Assembly (NCBI RefSeq): GCF_000337575.1
Contig: NZ_AOIM01000006.1
Span: forward strand, 1-64,000
From: Natrialba hulunbeirensis JCM 10989
GTDB lineage: Archaea; Halobacteriota; Halobacteria; Halobacteriales; Natrialbaceae
DNA length: 64,000 nt
Direction of reading: 5' to 3'
The translations under genes and the position numbers were made by a program. Below, piece by piece: positions 52,069 to 59,850 of this stretch; positions within the stretch are counted from its first letter, which is position 1, and the number at the start of each line of letters is the position of its first letter. The notes beneath the pieces are model-generated. The model saw nothing but the letters and a program-made list of their open reading frames with translations, was not told the DNA's origin and did no database searches.

Positions 52069-52906
52069 ACATCGACTCCGCCCCACCGTCGACGCCCGAA
52101 TCCGTAATCTGGAACTGCGAACTCTCACCCACCGGCTTCGAGCGGTGCTTCTCGAGTGTCGCCCGGCGCTTGCCACCCCGGAAGCGATCCAGTCGGAGCA
52201 CGACACCGGTCCAGTGTTCGAGGGTGTTGCCACCGAGTGCGCGCGTGCGATCCGATTCCGGGTCCGAGAACACCTGATTCGTGAGGACGACCGCGAGATT
52301 GTACTTGCGCGCAAGCGAGAGCAGGTGTGTCACCTGCCGGGTAACGCTTCGCAGCGCCTCACCGTCGCTTCCCTCACCGGTCCGCTCGAGTCGGTAGAAA
52401 CCGGTCGCGCTGTCGAGGACGATCAGATCCGCGCGCTCGGCGAACTCCTCGGCGTCGCGGACGGCCTCTGCCTGCTCTTCGAAATCGAGTGCGTCCTCGA
52501 TGACGATTCGCGAGGCGACGGTTTCGACATCCGGCGTGGACGCTGGATCGTTCGATTCTGAGTCGGACTCGAGTGCCCCGGGCCCAGATCCGGACTCGTT
52601 CCCGGCCCCAGCCCCACCGTCTCTCGCGACGGGGGCGTCACTGTCGGTGGCAGTGGTAGTGCCGGCCTCAGCGTTGCCGACGCGTGCGCGGAGCAGCTGA
52701 TCGAATCGGTCGACGGAGACCCCCTCGGTGTCGATATAGACGACGGTGCCGCCGTTCGCGGCCGTTTCGACGGCAGCCGAGAGCGCGAGATTCGTCTTGC
52801 CCGCGGCTGGCGGACCGTACAGTTGTGTCACGGTCCCGCGTTCGAAACCCCCACCGAGTAGCTCGTCGACCGGCCCACAACCGATCGGAAGTGCCGCGTC
52901 GTTCAC
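52061..52906 (-). CDS. radB: DNA repair and recombination protein RadB
   Basis: A 281-residue RecA/RadA paralogue that assists RadA in homologous recombination. Walker A is YGPPAAGKTNLA and Walker B is LIVLDSATG; the N-terminal LPIGCGPVDELLGGGFERGTVTQLYGP is diagnostic. No helix-hairpin-helix N-terminal domain is present, as expected for RadB. The usual length is 220-240; the surplus is an acidic, Gly/Ser-rich insertion of about 45 residues near 80-125. The start is the GTG at 52906; the longer frame upstream lacks similarity. It is divergent from the RNase H-fold gene, sharing a 116-base promoter region. Confidence 0.9.
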   Translation of the reverse strand: MNDAALPIGCGPVDELLGGGFERGTVTQLYGPPAAGKTNLALSAAVETAANGGTVVYIDTEGVSVDRFDQLLRARVGNAEAGTTTATDSDAPVARDGGAGAGNESGSGPGALESDSESNDPASTPDVETVASRIVIEDALDFEEQAEAVRDAEEFAERADLIVLDSATGFYRLERTGEGSDGEALRSVTRQVTHLLSLARKYNLAVVLTNQVFSDPESDRTRALGGNTLEHWTGVVLRLDRFRGGKRRATLEKHRSKPVGESSQFQITDSGVDGGAESMSR

Positions 52907-52993
52907 GGCCGTAGTTGGGTCTGTCCGGGCAAAAAGCCCCCGAAAGCCGACCGTCGTGGGGTGCGTGGCTGGCCGACGGTGCCGTCGAACACG

Positions 52994-52999
52994 TTTATT
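52994..52999 (+). promoter_or_regulatory. TATA box for the RNase H-fold gene
   Basis: TTTATT (followed by catat) lies about 26 bases before the GTG at 53023, the spacing expected for a leaderless transcript. Confidence 0.55.
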
Positions 53000-53022
53000 C
53001 ATATCCGCGGCGAAGACTGCGT

Positions 53023-53874
53023 GTGATCGTCGTCGCGACAGCGGATTTCGAAGTGTACCACGGCGTCGTCAACGAGCTACGGGACCGTGGCACGGAGTTC
53101 ACGACCGTCGAACCGGACGCCGAGTTACCGGAGCGGACGGCCGTCCTCATCACGGACGCAGCCTCTGCTGGCACGTTCGAGGGCCATCAGACCATCGTCG
53201 ACGATCCCGAGGATCCTCGCCGGGCAGTCGATCAGGCGCTGACTGCAGTGCGCGGGTCGGGTGGCCGAACCATCGTCGGCGTCGACCCAGGCCGGAAACC
53301 GGGTATCGCCGTCCTCGCCGGCCAGATGGTTGTCGCCGCCTTTCAGGTCCCACTCACCGACGCCGTCGACGTCATTCAGCGTGAGGTGAGCGACGCGCCC
53401 GACCCAGTCGTCCGGATCGGTGACGGCGCACGCCTCCAGAGCTCGAAACTCGTCAACGAACTGGAGGACATCCGAGTCGAACTCGTCGACGAAACGGGAA
53501 CGACGCCGTACCTCGGCACCGGCGGCCGCGGCATGGAGGACGTGCTGGCCGCGGTGAACATTGCCCGACTCGAGGGCGAGGTGGTCGACGCGCGGGATAT
53601 CGAGCCGACGGCTGGGGAGTTACAGGTCATCAAGGATCGCTCGCGCGAACAGAGTCGGACGAATCGGGCGATCGACGAGGTACTCGCACGCCGGGTTGCA
53701 GCAGGTGAGTTGACAATTTCGGAGGCGCTGGCCGAGCACCGGAGTGGGGATCTGGATTCGGGTTGTTCAGACGGTTCAGACGGGTCAACAGAGGAAGCAA
53801 CTATGAAGGAGTCGAAAACCGATGAGAATGTGGCTTCGTCAGGACCAGCGGACGGTACTCGAGAACAGGAGTAA
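53023..53874 (+). CDS. RNase H-fold protein opposite radB
   Basis: A 283-residue protein beginning with GTG (VIVVATADFEVY). After a 75-residue N-terminal alpha/beta segment comes TIVGVDPGRKPGIAVLAGQ, a typical first strand of the RNase H/RuvC superfamily with an acidic residue. Later blocks are DPVVRIGDGA and VELVDETGTTPYLGTGGRGMEDVLAAVNIA. Relatives include Holliday-junction and DNA-processing nucleases, but a nuclease activity is not proven here. The C-terminal 60 residues are Ser/Glu-rich and disordered. The divergent location with radB suggests a recombination or repair role. The TATA box supports the start. Confidence 0.7.
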   Translation: MIVVATADFEVYHGVVNELRDRGTEFTTVEPDAELPERTAVLITDAASAGTFEGHQTIVDDPEDPRRAVDQALTAVRGSGGRTIVGVDPGRKPGIAVLAGQMVVAAFQVPLTDAVDVIQREVSDAPDPVVRIGDGARLQSSKLVNELEDIRVELVDETGTTPYLGTGGRGMEDVLAAVNIARLEGEVVDARDIEPTAGELQVIKDRSREQSRTNRAIDEVLARRVAAGELTISEALAEHRSGDLDSGCSDGSDGSTEEATMKESKTDENVASSGPADGTREQE

Positions 53875-53894
53875 CAGAGACGGTTCGCTCGGGA

Positions 53895-54599
53895 TCACTG
53901 CGTAATCGAGGTCCAGACGTCTTGGACACGTGGCTGCATGCTCACCCACCAAGCAGCAGCGCCGCCGACACAACCCGCGAAGGCGAGCCAGCCGTCCGTC
54001 TCGCCGCTGGTGATGAGGAGTGCGATCGTACCGAGACCGACCGCCCCGGCGAACATGGGCGCAGGCTGTTCATTTGTAAGCCGAGCGGCGAGGTAGAGAT
54101 AGCCGAGTCCGAACGCGACCGAGGCCAGTACGTCGACGAGGAAGTGAACGCCGAGCGCGAGCCGCGAGAACGCGACGAGCCCGATGATGCTGGCTGCGAC
54201 GATTGTTCGTCGCCGGGCCGTCGACCAGAGACTCCAGGTCGCGAGTGCGCCCCAGAGAACTGTCGCGGCCATCGTGTGTCCGCTCGGAAACCCATCGCTC
54301 TCGCGAGGGACCGCCTGAAGCGACTCCGGCGGGCGCGGGGAACCAAACGCGGTCTTCAGCACTAGCGTGAGTGCAAGGCCGCCGAGCACAACCGCCAGGA
54401 CGAACGCGGTTCGATCCGGGACCAGTCTGTGAGTGTCGCTGGTACTGGCGGCCTGGTAAGCTCCCGCAATCGCGAACAGGCCGAGCACGCCGACGACGAG
54501 GAACTCGTCACCGAACAGTGCCGTCACCTCGAAGATCGGAACCGTCCACTCCGGGAGGGTGTTTCGGACGAGTTCGGTGACGCCAAGGTTCCGACTCAT
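53895..54599 (-). CDS. PAP2-family phosphatase
   Basis: A 234-residue membrane protein with about six helices. The three catalytic motifs are KTAFGSPRP, FPSGHTMAA and SRLALGVHFLVD, so it is an intact type 2 phosphatidic acid phosphatase/undecaprenyl-diphosphatase-fold enzyme. In archaea it probably dephosphorylates a polyprenyl or lipid phosphate, possibly recycling the dolichyl carrier for glycosylation. The start is the ATG at 54599. It is convergent with the RNase H-fold gene. Confidence 0.88.
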   Translation of the reverse strand: MSRNLGVTELVRNTLPEWTVPIFEVTALFGDEFLVVGVLGLFAIAGAYQAASTSDTHRLVPDRTAFVLAVVLGGLALTLVLKTAFGSPRPPESLQAVPRESDGFPSGHTMAATVLWGALATWSLWSTARRRTIVAASIIGLVAFSRLALGVHFLVDVLASVAFGLGYLYLAARLTNEQPAPMFAGAVGLGTIALLITSGETDGWLAFAGCVGGAAAWWVSMQPRVQDVWTSITQ

Positions 54600-54749
54600 G
54601 GGTGGCGGATGGGTACTCGAACTGCCTGCATCTCGTCTCGCTGGTAGCGCTGGACCATCGTCGTGCGAGTCGATACGAGCGCCGTGACGTTAATTCTTCG
54701 AACTGTTGGTCTGATTCGTGGCTGGTTCGTGGCTGGTTGCGTCGTATTG

Positions 54750-56003
54750 TTAGGCGTGTTCTCCCCCGAAGAGAGCCGCAAGCGTGTCGACAAGGACATC
54801 CTTGCTCTGTTCGACAGCATCCCAGTGAACGTACTCGTTCGGGAAGTGTGCATTGTCAATTGAGGCGGGCCCAAAGAGAACAGTTGGTATCCCTGCGGCC
54901 TGATAGTGTCTTGAATCCGCTCCGTACGTTGCGCCTTTCGGTGTGGTATCTGCGAGCTCGTTCTGTTCCATCCCCGCTTGCAAGTGTTGGACGATGGGCT
55001 CATCGTGGGAAACAGACGCCGGTTCAAACTGGACTGAAAACCGTTCGAGCGATGGCGGATGTGCTTCAAGCCAGTCGTCACCGTCAACCACAGTGTCGAT
55101 TCGATCACGTACGATCGATTCCACCTCCGAGACTGTTTCACCGGGTGCAACACCGACTCGGATCTCAGCGGTGAGTGTTGACGGCACTGAGGACGCCCAC
55201 GACCCGGCCTGGACGGTTCCAACTGAGATCGGCCACGGTGTCTCAAACTGCTCGTAGAGCGGGTGTGTGACGGTGAGTGACCGTTCTGTCTCCAGTTCTC
55301 GGAGCGCTGTTCGAATCCGCTCGAAGTGCGGCAGTACTGATTCCCCCCGCCACCGTGTCGCCGCATGGGCAGATTTCCCCTCGAGTTCCAGGCGAAGCAT
55401 CACCGAGCCCTCGACTGCTGTGACCAGTTCTAGCTCTGTTGGTTCAGCGACGATTGCTGCATCTCGCTCAAATGGATAGGGGTTCGATAGTGCGGCCATT
55501 GCTGCACCAATCCCACCCTCCTCTTCGCCAACGACACTTTCGACGACAAGACGCCCATTCAGTTCCTCTTCGGCTGTGTTCCGCTCAACAAGTTCCTTTG
55601 CAGCGAAGAGACAGGCACTCAGGCCAGATTTCATGTCTGCAGCGCCACGCGCAATCAGATTCTCGCCGTCCCACGTTGGTGTGAACGGGTCAGTGTCCCA
55701 CTGGTCGTTCTCGGCGGGGACGACATCTACGTGGCCGTTGAGAACGATCGTCTCTCCCTCCTCGGGATCCCCAAACTCGACGACGCCAGCGACGGATGGC
55801 CGTTTCGCGGTGTCTAGTGTGGCTGGATCTGATGGAAACGATGGATGGCTCGCAAGGAGGTCTGGATCTGCCGTCCACTCATAGGTTTCAAACCCACATG
55901 CATCTAGCTGGCCACGAATCCACTGCTGTGCTGATTGCTCGTTCCCGGACTCTGTACGGAATGACAGGAGTTTTTCGGTGAATGATTTGAATTGGCATAC
56001 CAT
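54750..56003 (-). CDS. M20 family metallopeptidase (ArgE/DapE-like)
   Basis: A 417-residue dinuclear zinc amidohydrolase. The first zinc ligand block is VLNGHVDVVPAE, the second is RGAADMKSG, the catalytic base and ligand Glu-Glu lie in GEEEGGIGAA, and the lid domain is HAATRWRGESVLPHFERI. The final His ligand is in DNAHFPNEYVHWD. Members deacylate N-acyl amino acids such as acetylornithine or succinyl-diaminopimelate; the substrate is not set by sequence. Third codon positions look less GC-rich than in neighbours, which may indicate acquisition. Confidence 0.85.
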   Translation of the reverse strand: MVCQFKSFTEKLLSFRTESGNEQSAQQWIRGQLDACGFETYEWTADPDLLASHPSFPSDPATLDTAKRPSVAGVVEFGDPEEGETIVLNGHVDVVPAENDQWDTDPFTPTWDGENLIARGAADMKSGLSACLFAAKELVERNTAEEELNGRLVVESVVGEEEGGIGAAMAALSNPYPFERDAAIVAEPTELELVTAVEGSVMLRLELEGKSAHAATRWRGESVLPHFERIRTALRELETERSLTVTHPLYEQFETPWPISVGTVQAGSWASSVPSTLTAEIRVGVAPGETVSEVESIVRDRIDTVVDGDDWLEAHPPSLERFSVQFEPASVSHDEPIVQHLQAGMEQNELADTTPKGATYGADSRHYQAAGIPTVLFGPASIDNAHFPNEYVHWDAVEQSKDVLVDTLAALFGGEHA

Positions 56004-56180
56004 AGTTTGTTTGCCATTCTATGTGTGGGTAGTTATTAACCCTCTTATAACCTGCCTATCACTCTGGACTTTCATTCACTAATTGCCCGGAGAGCCGAAC
56101 AGGAGTCGGATTTCCAAACCGTTCTGGGACTGATCGGTATCGTGATAGTGGTTGCTATTCTCACTCGTACTATACTCTCT

Positions 56181-57317
56181 ATGAGCAACGATACGTCGCT
56201 GTCAGTCTACTGGCACCCGCGAACGTTCGATCACGCCCCACCGGATGGTGCCTTCAAACTCCCGTCGATGCCGTTTCTCGCGTCCGATGAACCGCATCCG
56301 GACCAGCCTGAACGGGCCAAGAACATCAGGAAGATCATCGCCTCCACGTTTGGGGATGGAGTGTTCACGACCGCGGACCCTGCACCGGAGGATGCGATCG
56401 AGCGCGTCCACGATCCGGAGTACGTCTCCTGGCTCAAGGCGTTCGCCGATGACGGCGGCGGGTATATCGACGGCACCACCACCGCCATGAATGATGCCAC
56501 GTTCGAAGCAGCACAGCATGCCGCCGGTGCAGCCCTCGCCGCAACGGACGACGCGCTTGCTGAGGACTCCCAGTCGGTCCCGTACGCGCTCGCCAGACCC
56601 AGCGGCCACCACGCCCAGAGCGACCGCGCCGACGGCTTTTGTTTCCTGAACCACGCTGCAATTGCAGCCCAGCACGCACTCGACACCGACTCGGCTGTCG
56701 ACCGGGTCGCGATCGTCGACTGGGACGTCCACCACGGCAACGGTACGCAGGAAATCTTCGAGGACCGCGACGACGTGCTCTTTCTGAGCATTCACAACGA
56801 CCACGGCGCCTGGGACCCGACGTATCATCCCCAGACCGGCGGCCTCGAGGAGGTCGGCGTCGGCGACGGCGAGGGATACACGGTCAACGCACCGGTTCCG
56901 CCGGGCACCGGCGACGAGGGCTACGAGCGCGTGTTCGACCGCCTCGTCGATCCCATCGTCACCGAGTACGATCCAGACCTGCTCATCTACAGCGCCGGGC
57001 AAGACCCCGGCCCATCCGATCCCCTCGGCCGAAACCTCGTCTCGCGTGATGGCTTCCGGATGCTCGGCTCGCGCGCCGCGGAACTCGCCTCGACGGTGAC
57101 TGACGGCCAGTATCTCATTCTGCAGGAGGGCGGCTACCAGATCAGCCACCTGGCGTTTGCGACGCTGGGGGTACTCGAGGGCGCGACCGGCGAGACACAT
57201 GACCTGCCCGAGTACGGTGAGGGTGATCCCTACGCGTGGCTCGACGAGGACACGGGGCCGCTCGTCGATGCACTCGAGAAGATCCGTGAGGCACACGGGA
57301 AGTACTGGTCCGTCTGA
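56181..57317 (+). CDS. histone deacetylase/acetylpolyamine amidohydrolase family
   Basis: A 378-residue zinc-dependent deacetylase. The charge-relay block is RPSGHHAQSDRADGFCFLNHAAIAA, the zinc-binding WDVHHGNGTQEIF follows, and the closing Asp ligand lies in SAGQDPGPSDPLGR. The motifs are complete. In haloarchaea related genes act as protein or polyamine deacetylases. The start is the ATG at 56181, since the fold begins at SVYWHPRTFDH. It is divergent from the M20 gene. Confidence 0.87.
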   Translation: MSNDTSLSVYWHPRTFDHAPPDGAFKLPSMPFLASDEPHPDQPERAKNIRKIIASTFGDGVFTTADPAPEDAIERVHDPEYVSWLKAFADDGGGYIDGTTTAMNDATFEAAQHAAGAALAATDDALAEDSQSVPYALARPSGHHAQSDRADGFCFLNHAAIAAQHALDTDSAVDRVAIVDWDVHHGNGTQEIFEDRDDVLFLSIHNDHGAWDPTYHPQTGGLEEVGVGDGEGYTVNAPVPPGTGDEGYERVFDRLVDPIVTEYDPDLLIYSAGQDPGPSDPLGRNLVSRDGFRMLGSRAAELASTVTDGQYLILQEGGYQISHLAFATLGVLEGATGETHDLPEYGEGDPYAWLDEDTGPLVDALEKIREAHGKYWSV

Positions 57318-57439
57318 GGCGCGGCGGCTGTGACAACGGTTCTGCGAGCGTGACAGGCGTCCCTGCCGTTTATCGTGCCGGCGGCGGTACGTTCGGCTGA
57401 TTCTGGACTGTCCATTCGGCGGTCGTCTATGCTGTCCGG

Positions 57440-58303
57440 ATGGAGACAGCGATGAAGGTATCGCGTGACATGGCACCCGCACTGACTCACTTTCTCGCCG
57501 GCGCGACGCTCGTCCTCCTCGCAGCGGGACCGCTTGCGCTTCGTGGCTACCTTACACGTCGCCACCTCTGGCTAGTCGTCCTCGGCGGGCTCTGGGGGCT
57601 GTTCCCGGACGTTCACTACGTAACTCCCGTACTCCAGTCCGAACTAACGGCCATGCACAGCTCGCGCTGGGCGGACCTCTTTGCCTTCCACTACACGCTC
57701 GACCAGCCGCCGTTCGACACGCGCGAGCTCTTGAGCATCGCCGCCTCGGTCGTGACCTTCGTCACCGCCGTCGCCGTGTTCACCGCTGCAACCGCCGTCG
57801 GCGACCGTGACAGCCGCGGACGACCGCCGCGGTACGGCCTGCTGGCCCGAACACTCGTCTTCGGCTACGCCGCCGGGATTGTGGGTCTCCTCGGGGCACT
57901 CGTCGTTGGTGGGGCCCTCGTCTGGACGGGGCAACTCGAGTTGGTCGCCGAACTGGTGGGTCGCGAGAGTACGGCCGCGGGCTGGCTGGTCCTCATCGGT
58001 GGGTGTGTGGTGGCGAGTGCTGGGTTCGCGAGTGGTGTCTCGGTGCTCAACAGGCGCTGGCACGTGCTGCGGCCGGGGCCGTCGCTGGTGCTTGGCGTCT
58101 GTTATGGGCTCGGTGTCTGGCTCGTGGTTGTCGCGTTCGCGGTACCGATCTGGATGCGCGTCGTGCTGGATCTCTCCCGGCCGGTGCCGTCCCTTCACGT
58201 GTTTGGGCTGGTCGTCCTGGGTAGCTTTGGCGCGGTGGTCGGGTTTGCCTTTCCGCTCGTCTGGCGATTCATTGGGCCACCGGTTGCGGGTCTGCGGTCC
58301 TAA
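57440..58303 (+). CDS. polytopic membrane protein, unknown
   Basis: A 287-residue protein with about six to seven helices. The start of the hydrophobic part is ALTHFLAGATLVLLAAGPLALRG, and GLFPDVHYVTPVL follows, a region that recalls a metal-binding Asp/His pair in some membrane hydrolases, but no complete catalytic set is seen. An alternative start is the ATG at 57470. The function is unknown. Confidence 0.62.
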   Translation: METAMKVSRDMAPALTHFLAGATLVLLAAGPLALRGYLTRRHLWLVVLGGLWGLFPDVHYVTPVLQSELTAMHSSRWADLFAFHYTLDQPPFDTRELLSIAASVVTFVTAVAVFTAATAVGDRDSRGRPPRYGLLARTLVFGYAAGIVGLLGALVVGGALVWTGQLELVAELVGRESTAAGWLVLIGGCVVASAGFASGVSVLNRRWHVLRPGPSLVLGVCYGLGVWLVVVAFAVPIWMRVVLDLSRPVPSLHVFGLVVLGSFGAVVGFAFPLVWRFIGPPVAGLRS

Positions 58304-58371
58304 AAGTGGATGTCGGAGCAGTGATCGATCAGAAACGGGTGAAGCTACTGTTTAATGTCTCCTCAATATAG

Positions 58372-58878
58372 TCACTGATCACAGTTACAGACGCCGCCCT
58401 CACGAATCTGGTCGGTAACGTGTTGATGAATTGTACGGGCTAATCGATGCATCGTTTCGGCTTGCCGTTTCGTTGGATGGCGGCCGCCGTAGTAGCTGTC
58501 CGTCCGGTTATTCCCATACAGATTTTTGAGCTCATGTGTCAGCTCCCGTGTAAAGAGGCCGAACCGCGCCGCTTGATCATAACACCGATCGTGTGAATCG
58601 GTCTGGAAGTCGCGCAGTTCATCGCTGCCTTCCACGATGGCAAACGCCTCCAATGACCGTTCGATGATGCCGAAGCACAGTTCGACGACAGCGGTATAGT
58701 ACTCGCCACTTTCTATTTCCTTGACAACAGCGAGGAGACGACAGCCTTTGGTGAGTTGTGTTTTCCAGTCAGCGTCCGTGTCGATTTCCGGTTCCCGCGT
58801 CGGAATGCCGTAACCTTCCTGGTTGAACGCATCAATGGCTGCGTTGAGTGCCTCCCTAACAACGTTCGGGTCACTCAT
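58372..58878 (-). CDS. HEPN-like toxin partner
   Basis: A 168-residue all-helical protein. Its start overlaps the end of the upstream MNT gene (alternative ATG at 58884 or GTG at 58887). A four-helix-type pattern spans 5-160 with RTDSYYGGRH at 125-134, where haloarchaeal HEPN proteins have the RxxxYYGG-type motif; the classical Rx4-6H motif is not clear there (R145-x5-H151 fits). HEPN proteins of this class are RNases inhibited by their MNT partner. There are three Cys near the C-terminus (CNC). It is probably the second gene of a toxin-antitoxin pair. Confidence 0.65.
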   Translation of the reverse strand: MSDPNVVREALNAAIDAFNQEGYGIPTREPEIDTDADWKTQLTKGCRLLAVVKEIESGEYYTAVVELCFGIIERSLEAFAIVEGSDELRDFQTDSHDRCYDQAARFGLFTRELTHELKNLYGNNRTDSYYGGRHPTKRQAETMHRLARTIHQHVTDQIREGGVCNCDQ

Positions 58879-59563
58879 CGCCATCACCGTGCAGAATCAT
58901 ATTCCGGACAGTTATGAACTCGTCAGTTCGGTGGACAGCGATACCGTCACGAAGGACTTCTCGAAGTTCGTTCGCATAGTTCGGAATGGCTTGCAGACCC
59001 TCGACATCGATCTCGAACGCGTAGCGGTTCGCATCGAACGAATCCGATTCGAGCGATTGTCTGACACGGTTCGCCCGTCGCTGGTTGCCCATCCTGTTCT
59101 CACGCACTAACACCCAGAGGTCGATGTCGCTGCGGCGGTCTGCCTCCCCGCGGGCGACGCTTCCGTAGAGGACGACGGCTAGAACATCATCGAGTTCGTC
59201 CAACAACTCCTCCATTGCCGCCTTCACCGGAGCGTGGAACTCTGACTGTGGAATAGTAAGATAGGGTTCGTCTGGCTGCGTCAACCGGTCGCGGTTGATC
59301 TGTACGAGCCGCCGGGTCCCATCACGTTCCTCGACGACGAGGTCGTTGTCAGAGAGGATGTCGACCGTTTTTGTAATCGTTGGCCGCGTGTAATCGACTG
59401 TCTCTGCGATGTCCGTTATGGAGAACGATTCGTCGTGATGCCTTGATAAAAAGAGGAGGATCTCGTCAGTGGCCTCGCTTCTGAATAATCCACCGCTTTG
59501 CGGTGGTATATCGACTTCTATCCGTGTCCTATCAGTTGATGTACTGTTCGGGTGCGTTTTCAT
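58871..59563 (-). CDS. winged-helix/minimal nucleotidyltransferase fusion (MNT)
   Basis: A 230-residue protein. The N-terminal part (about 25-95) is a winged helix (ITDIAETVDYTRPTITKTVDILSDNDLVVEE), and the C-terminal part is a minimal nucleotidyltransferase: GS at 134-135 (VLYGSVARGE) and the catalytic DID at 146-148 (SDIDLWVLV). MNT antitoxins of MNT-HEPN pairs AMPylate their HEPN partner. The HTH suggests it also represses its own promoter, where a palindrome overlaps the start. It ends within the HEPN start, so the two are translated together. Confidence 0.78.
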   Translation of the reverse strand: MKTHPNSTSTDRTRIEVDIPPQSGGLFRSEATDEILLFLSRHHDESFSITDIAETVDYTRPTITKTVDILSDNDLVVEERDGTRRLVQINRDRLTQPDEPYLTIPQSEFHAPVKAAMEELLDELDDVLAVVLYGSVARGEADRRSDIDLWVLVRENRMGNQRRANRVRQSLESDSFDANRYAFEIDVEGLQAIPNYANELREVLRDGIAVHRTDEFITVRNMILHGDGDE

Positions 59564-59603
59564 TGTAAAGGAATGCTTTCTACAACGACTTAGGTTTTAT
59601 TGT
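59563..59603 (-). promoter_or_regulatory. promoter and imperfect palindrome at the MNT start
   Basis: TTGTAAAG...CTTTCTACAA (59563-59585) is an imperfect palindrome covering the start codon, and the minus strand reads a TATA-like ACAATAAAA just upstream (59594-59602). A self-repressor site is plausible. Confidence 0.45.
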
Positions 59604-59810
59604 AATACAGGCGTATCAGCCATTTGAAAACCTTGTCGCTAAATCGTCACCAATATTGGCATTTATATTATTGTATGAGGTGAGAGGCCGCTGGTTGCTG
59701 CCCGACTGTCACGTTGCCAGTTTATTCGACACTCGTTCGGACCGTCTTGCACTGACACTGTGAACAAAGCATCATACTACCCACAGCAGCTTGACTGTCA
59801 GAATACGCTG

Positions 59811-59817
59811 TATATAT
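59811..59817 (+). promoter_or_regulatory. TATA box of the double-HTH gene
   Basis: TATATAT, about 34-40 bases before the ATG at 59851, in an AT-rich region. Confidence 0.5.
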
Positions 59818-59850
59818 CTTTTATTTGAGAAAATTATAACGGGACGGTCG

